A stretch of DNA of 64,000 nt, taken from assembly GCA_022225965.2 (NCBI GenBank), contig JAKJXP020000035.1, forward strand, positions 129,024 through 193,023, read 5' to 3'. The notes under the pieces are model-generated. The model had not been told where the DNA came from. It saw only the letters and a list, made by a program, of their open reading frames with translations, and searched no databases. This document shows, piece after piece, positions 60,950-64,000 of the stretch. This DNA comes from Diatrype stigma. Taxonomy: Eukaryota; Ascomycota; Sordariomycetes; Xylariales; Diatrypaceae. The position numbers and the translations under genes are program-made. How positions within the stretch are numbered: position 1 is the stretch's first letter; the number at the start of each line of letters is the position of its first letter.

Positions 60950-61611
60950 GATCTATAGGGTATGGTAGGTAGGTAGGTTCAACCGCGAAAAAAGAAGGGT
61001 GTGGGTTGGAGTTGGAGTTATTAGGACTAGGCAAGATCGGCGGACGTTGAGGTTCACAAGCAGGTGGGAGGAAGGATCCCGAAGCTTGAGTTTAGGTAAA
61101 GAATGTAGGTATGGATGAGGTAGAGAACCACCTATTGGGAATAGCTACAATCTGCAGTAGTACCTTCCTAGGTATATGTAGCTACGGTAACTATAACTTG
61201 TTCCGCAGCTGAAACGGACTGCCAAAAGTGCAGGTGTGGTATTGTTCCTGGATCGCGATAAGATAAATCTCTAGGGGCATCTAGGTACCGGCAGGTACTA
61301 CGTAGTAGGTAGTGTATGATTGTTGCTGGCGTTGAACGAAGTACCTGACACTAGTCTACCTGGGGTTAGGTACTTATGAAGTAATCAATGAATTGAGTGC
61401 AAAATTTGGTTGAGTGATCCCGTGACTACGCGTTCGAATAACCCCCTGCCTTTTCAATATGCTTTGTAGAAAGCGCGTTGGCAGTCGCGTCCCCGTACCC
61501 TTTGTTCTTGGTCAAAGGTGTCTTTGAAGTCATACATCGATATCGATATCGATATCGATATGTCATTTGCCTTGGAAGAGCGAACATGGACCAGTTCCAC
61601 CACGTGATATT
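60950..61611. other. Divergent intergenic region sdc1 / fan1
   Basis: About 660 bp with TAGGTA-rich sequence (61150-61380) and an ATATCG repeat at 61536-61561, a self-complementary microsatellite just before the fan1 start. No gene. Confidence 0.5.
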
Positions 61612-64000
61612 ATGATGGATGCTTTTCTCAAGAGAGGAAAAATCTCTCGAAGCGACCGGACACCATCATCTGATAAGGAGAGTCGCTTGCAGACGGCAGC
61701 GGAGCCACCTGCAAAGAGATTAAAACAAGAGAACCAAGAGAACCAAGACCTCGACCCCGAAGAGGATCTTGATGATCAATTCTTGGGTGTTTATTCAGAG
61801 AAATCCGTTGGAGACATACAGGGGGATGATGCATCAGCCTCAGGGGTAGATGTTGAAGCCTCGGAGGACGGCCTCCATGCTTCTCGTCCAACTGCGATTG
61901 AGAACTCCTCACCTGTTATAAAGTCAGACAAGGAGGCTCTCGAAGAGTATGAGATCTACAAATCATCCCAGGACGACGAGGATGACAATACTGCAGAAAG
62001 CGTCCAGTCGAGGTTTGAGTCGAGGAAATGGGTCAGGGGTAAAACCTCCATCTATGTGGACGCTTTCAACTTGGCTCTTCATACCGTGCTTGACCAAGAG
62101 TCCCATTTATTTGACGAGAAAGAGCGTGCCATCTTCAATGGTTGGAATTCACTGGGCTATGAGGCCCAATTCTTGTACGTTTCCAGCCCGTGGTTTCCCT
62201 GCCAGCAAAACCAGATTCTTATATAAGCTGCAGGTATGTCCGCTTATTTCTAAGGAAGACCGCACAGTGGCACCGTGTGGCACGCCTGGGATATCATGGG
62301 GATATATCAGATACCGAGGCAGCCGTCCAGGAGCTGCAGAAGAATCGAGGCCTTTCAGAAGCCATCATCAAGTCGCCATCCGGCGGAGAGGCGTTGGGAT
62401 CTGACCCCCCTCCACTATTGAAGGATCAAGGTCAGATTATTCATGGCGATGTCTTCGCGTTCGCGGATAAATCAGAAGATTATATCAACTCCATTGAAGA
62501 GGCGATCTCACTCCTGAGTCTCGACGAGGTTAAAGCTCTCGCCAAGGATGCAAAAGTAAAAGGAAAGAATAAGGGTGATCTCACAAAAGCGATCTGCAAA
62601 ATGTCCCATAAACAAGCTGGTCTTCAATTTGCAGGCCTCCGGCGCTCTAGTACTTCAGGTTCTATAGACTCTCCGGAGTTGGGATCTGAAGTCGACTCGC
62701 CAAGCCCTGGGCCTGGGGAAGATGTCAATAGGAGCAAACACTTTCTGGAGAAGATCCTAGCCACAACTGGGCCTTGTGTTCGGCTGTCGCTACCAGTATT
62801 CAAACTATTTGAGAGAGTTCATCTCGTATTCTATCGTTCAACCGAGTGGACAGAAAAATCACTCACTACAATCATATTGGCTAAGATCTCCAAACGCAAC
62901 TTCCCAGAGTATGTCGTAAGTAGGTCAACCAACATTTTTGCTTCCCGGGGTCAGCTTCTCGAGTTTGAGGCGGCCATGAGGACGGAATACGCCGTTGATA
63001 GCATACTGGAGTCCAACGGCCCGGTAAGGGAAGAGGACTTCCGCAAAGTCATTGATATCTTCGAGGACATTTACCCAAGATGGAAGAGTATTTTGGAAGA
63101 AGAGCAATTGAAGGAGGAAAGGATATACGAAACAGGCGAAGGTGCCTATTTGAGGCGTCTCAATCCTGCACATTCGTATACTCGAATCGTCCACAAGGCT
63201 GCATATGTTTTCGGCAGGCTAAAGGAACACCGACGGGAACATTCACTGTTAATTGAACTATTAGAACAGCGTCTGTTTCATCTAGCCCGCCGTGGCTCTT
63301 GGTATCAGCGGAAGGCTCTCCTGGAGGAGCATTACATGTACGCTCTGGAACCAGACCCTGCAAACACCGACATTGAAGTGCAAAAGAAACAGTGGAAGCG
63401 GATTGCAGTAGCGACTTGCGAAACTGCCTTGGAGGATCCGGATTGTCACTTTATATACCACTACGACATACAGAAGCGTCTGGTCAAGCTCGAGAGGCAG
63501 CTCAAAATCCCAAAGCGCCTGCAGCACGACTTCGGTCACGTCAGGCTGAAGCAGCCGGAGGAGCATTACGCCGAGGGGATCCAGCTCAAGACAGACGACG
63601 TCGCCACCACCACCAAGACGGGGCGGGGTCCGAGCACCAAGACCGTATGGGTAGACGAGGCCGAGGGGGGCGGGGAGTGCAGCGTGGAGGCCATGTGCCT
63701 CAGCTGGTACCGGAGCCAGGGCTGGAAGGGCTACCACGCCGAGGGCGGCATCGTCCGGACGCTGTTCGCCTACCTCTTCTTCGACATCCTGTTCCTCTAC
63801 GTGCCCAACGTCTTCCAGACCGCCTACCAGACGTGCCCGCTGGACCTGCACACCGACGCCTTCTACCCGGCGCGGGCGTCCGCGATCAACCACCGCCTCG
63901 TCGCCATCGCCAACGGCGGGGCCGCGGCGCTGATCGCCTCCGTCGACCGCCGCGAGCGCGAGCGCCGCACCTGCGTCGTCGGCCTGAACTGGGACTACGA
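61612..64000 (+). CDS. fan1: Fanconi-associated nuclease 1 homologue, 3' end outside window
   Basis: Exon 1 is 61612-62174, exon 2 runs from 62234 off the window, together 776 complete codons so far. FAN1 is a structure-specific nuclease for interstrand crosslink repair. The acidic N-terminus is followed by YVDAFNLALHTVLDQESHLF and LFLRKTAQWHRVARLGYH, then a SAP-like segment (SIEEAISLLSLDEVKALAKD), a long helical TPR-like part (RIVHKAAYVFGRLKEHR, HYMYALEPDP), and the start of the nuclease region with EAMCLSWYRSQGWKGYHAEGG, where Glu691 matches a metal-binding Glu of the VRR-NUC domain. The remaining catalytic residues lie beyond the edge. The intron uses GTACGT and GCAG and restores EAQFLYVRLFLRK. 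A second ATG directly follows the first. Confidence 0.92.

Overview
This window looks like the nuclear genome of a filamentous ascomycete (Pezizomycotina, most likely a Sordariomycete). The genes carry short GT-AG introns (about 50-140 nt) with CTAAC-like branch points, the housekeeping genes are fungal in type, intergenic DNA is of moderate GC, and one AT-rich block has the CpA-to-TpA look of repeat-induced point mutation (RIP). I cannot name the species from sequence alone.

Left arm (1-30.4 kb), in order: a GTPBP1/2-type translational GTPase (cut by the window start), the t-SNARE Sec9, the succinate dehydrogenase assembly factor Sdh6/SDHAF3, a Dhr2-type DEAH-box helicase, a Baeyer-Villiger monooxygenase, the histidine protein methyltransferase Hpm1, a Kre9-like GPI-anchored wall protein, a small MITE-like element, the mitochondrial PP2C phosphatase Ptc7, the SDH iron-sulfur subunit Sdh2, a CCCH zinc-finger protein, tubulin cofactor E, and a peroxisomal enoyl-CoA hydratase 2 ending in SKL. 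I rebuilt exon structures by hand; most were missed or broken in simple reading frames.

Middle (30.6-43.5 kb): a nest of transposable elements with almost no intact coding. A 549-bp Mutator-like non-autonomous element was hit twice. A 9.86-kb Ty3/gypsy LTR retrotransposon (two 169-bp LTRs, 5-bp target duplication, minus-strand orientation, chromodomain after the integrase) sits in its right inverted repeat. An 823-bp TRIM-like element (two 96-bp terminal repeats) sits 32 bp further on. The long element is destroyed by RIP, while the short ones are nearly untouched. A 2.3-kb segment of the gypsy element between the chromodomain and the 3' LTR holds degenerate coding sequence that I could not identify. 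Next to the nest lies a 1.3-kb segment bounded by 18-bp inverted repeats and carrying a 17-bp minisatellite.

Right arm (43.5-64 kb): a protein with a weak RRM-like segment, a basic nuclear-looking protein whose frame is crossed by one stop that a 93-nt intron could remove, a cytochrome b2-type L-lactate dehydrogenase, an aldo-keto reductase with a Zn2Cys6 regulator in tandem, enolase, ribosomal protein S13, the COMPASS subunit Sdc1/Dpy30, and the DNA-repair nuclease FAN1 (cut by the window end).

Most genes are unlinked in function. Exceptions are Sdh2 with its dedicated assembly factor SDHAF3 about 16 kb apart, and the aldo-keto reductase/Zn2Cys6 pair. A 9-bp motif, TACGAAGTA, occurs seven times, always between genes, well above chance.
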